From Acidobacteriota bacterium (GTDB taxonomy: Bacteria; Acidobacteriota; UBA6911): 5,323 bases of DNA. Under the pieces are notes generated by a model that had not been told where the DNA came from, ran no database searches, and saw only the letters and a list, made by a program, of their open reading frames with translations. This document shows positions 5,303-5,323 of this stretch, in pieces. The DNA is taken from NCBI GenBank assembly GCA_031254095.1, contig JAIRVC010000381.1:1-5323 (forward strand). Reading direction: 5' to 3'. A program made the position numbers and the translations under genes. Numbering within the stretch: position 1 is the first letter of the stretch; each line of letters begins with the position of its first letter.

Positions 5303-5323
5303 TATTCATTATCATGGAACACA

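Noticed and set aside
5314..5323. ATG GAA CAC at the right edge as the start of another gene
   Set aside because: Only three codons are visible and there is no ribosome site.
1..5323. CRISPR array, tRNA, rRNA or a known riboswitch
   Set aside because: No regularly spaced direct repeats and no recognisable RNA gene or riboswitch core was found on either strand.

Overview
The window holds three complete genes, all on the + strand, separated by intergenic DNA that is unusually rich in palindromic repeats and contains one decayed transposase fragment. The organism is probably a Gram-negative-type, motile bacterium of moderate GC content. The genes are not packed into an operon, and the repeats resemble families I recall as scattered through PVC-group (Planctomycetota, Verrucomicrobiota, Lentisphaerota) and other environmental genomes. 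That placement is from memory and is weak; no gene here fixes a phylum.

Layout. Positions 1-101 carry a multi-hairpin palindromic element. Positions 102-355 hold a possible promoter, a GC hairpin followed by GTCAGT-type sequence, and a small hairpin in the leader of the first gene. Positions 356-2113 encode a thiamine-diphosphate (ThDP) dependent enzyme of the acetolactate synthase-like group; its exact start is unclear. Positions 2114-2581 look empty but contain, on the - strand, the N-terminal half of an IS3-family OrfA transposase (2166-2344), flanked by a 13-base inverted repeat. Positions 2582-4315 encode a membrane methyl-accepting chemotaxis protein (MCP). Positions 4316-4573 are dominated by a 140-base TTTGCG/CGCAAA hairpin element. 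Positions 4574-5212 encode a MobA/MocA-like nucleotidyltransferase whose last seven codons and stop lie in a repeat copy. The tail (5213-5323) has a second small palindrome and a good -10 box reading out of the window.

The three genes show no obvious shared pathway: a ThDP carboligase/decarboxylase-type enzyme, a chemoreceptor and a cofactor-type nucleotidyltransferase. I see no new multi-gene system, CRISPR array, tRNA or rRNA. The most notable content is the repeat and mobile-element debris: at least four palindrome families in 5.3 kb, one of which has supplied the end of a coding sequence, and a transposase remnant hidden in an apparently empty gap.
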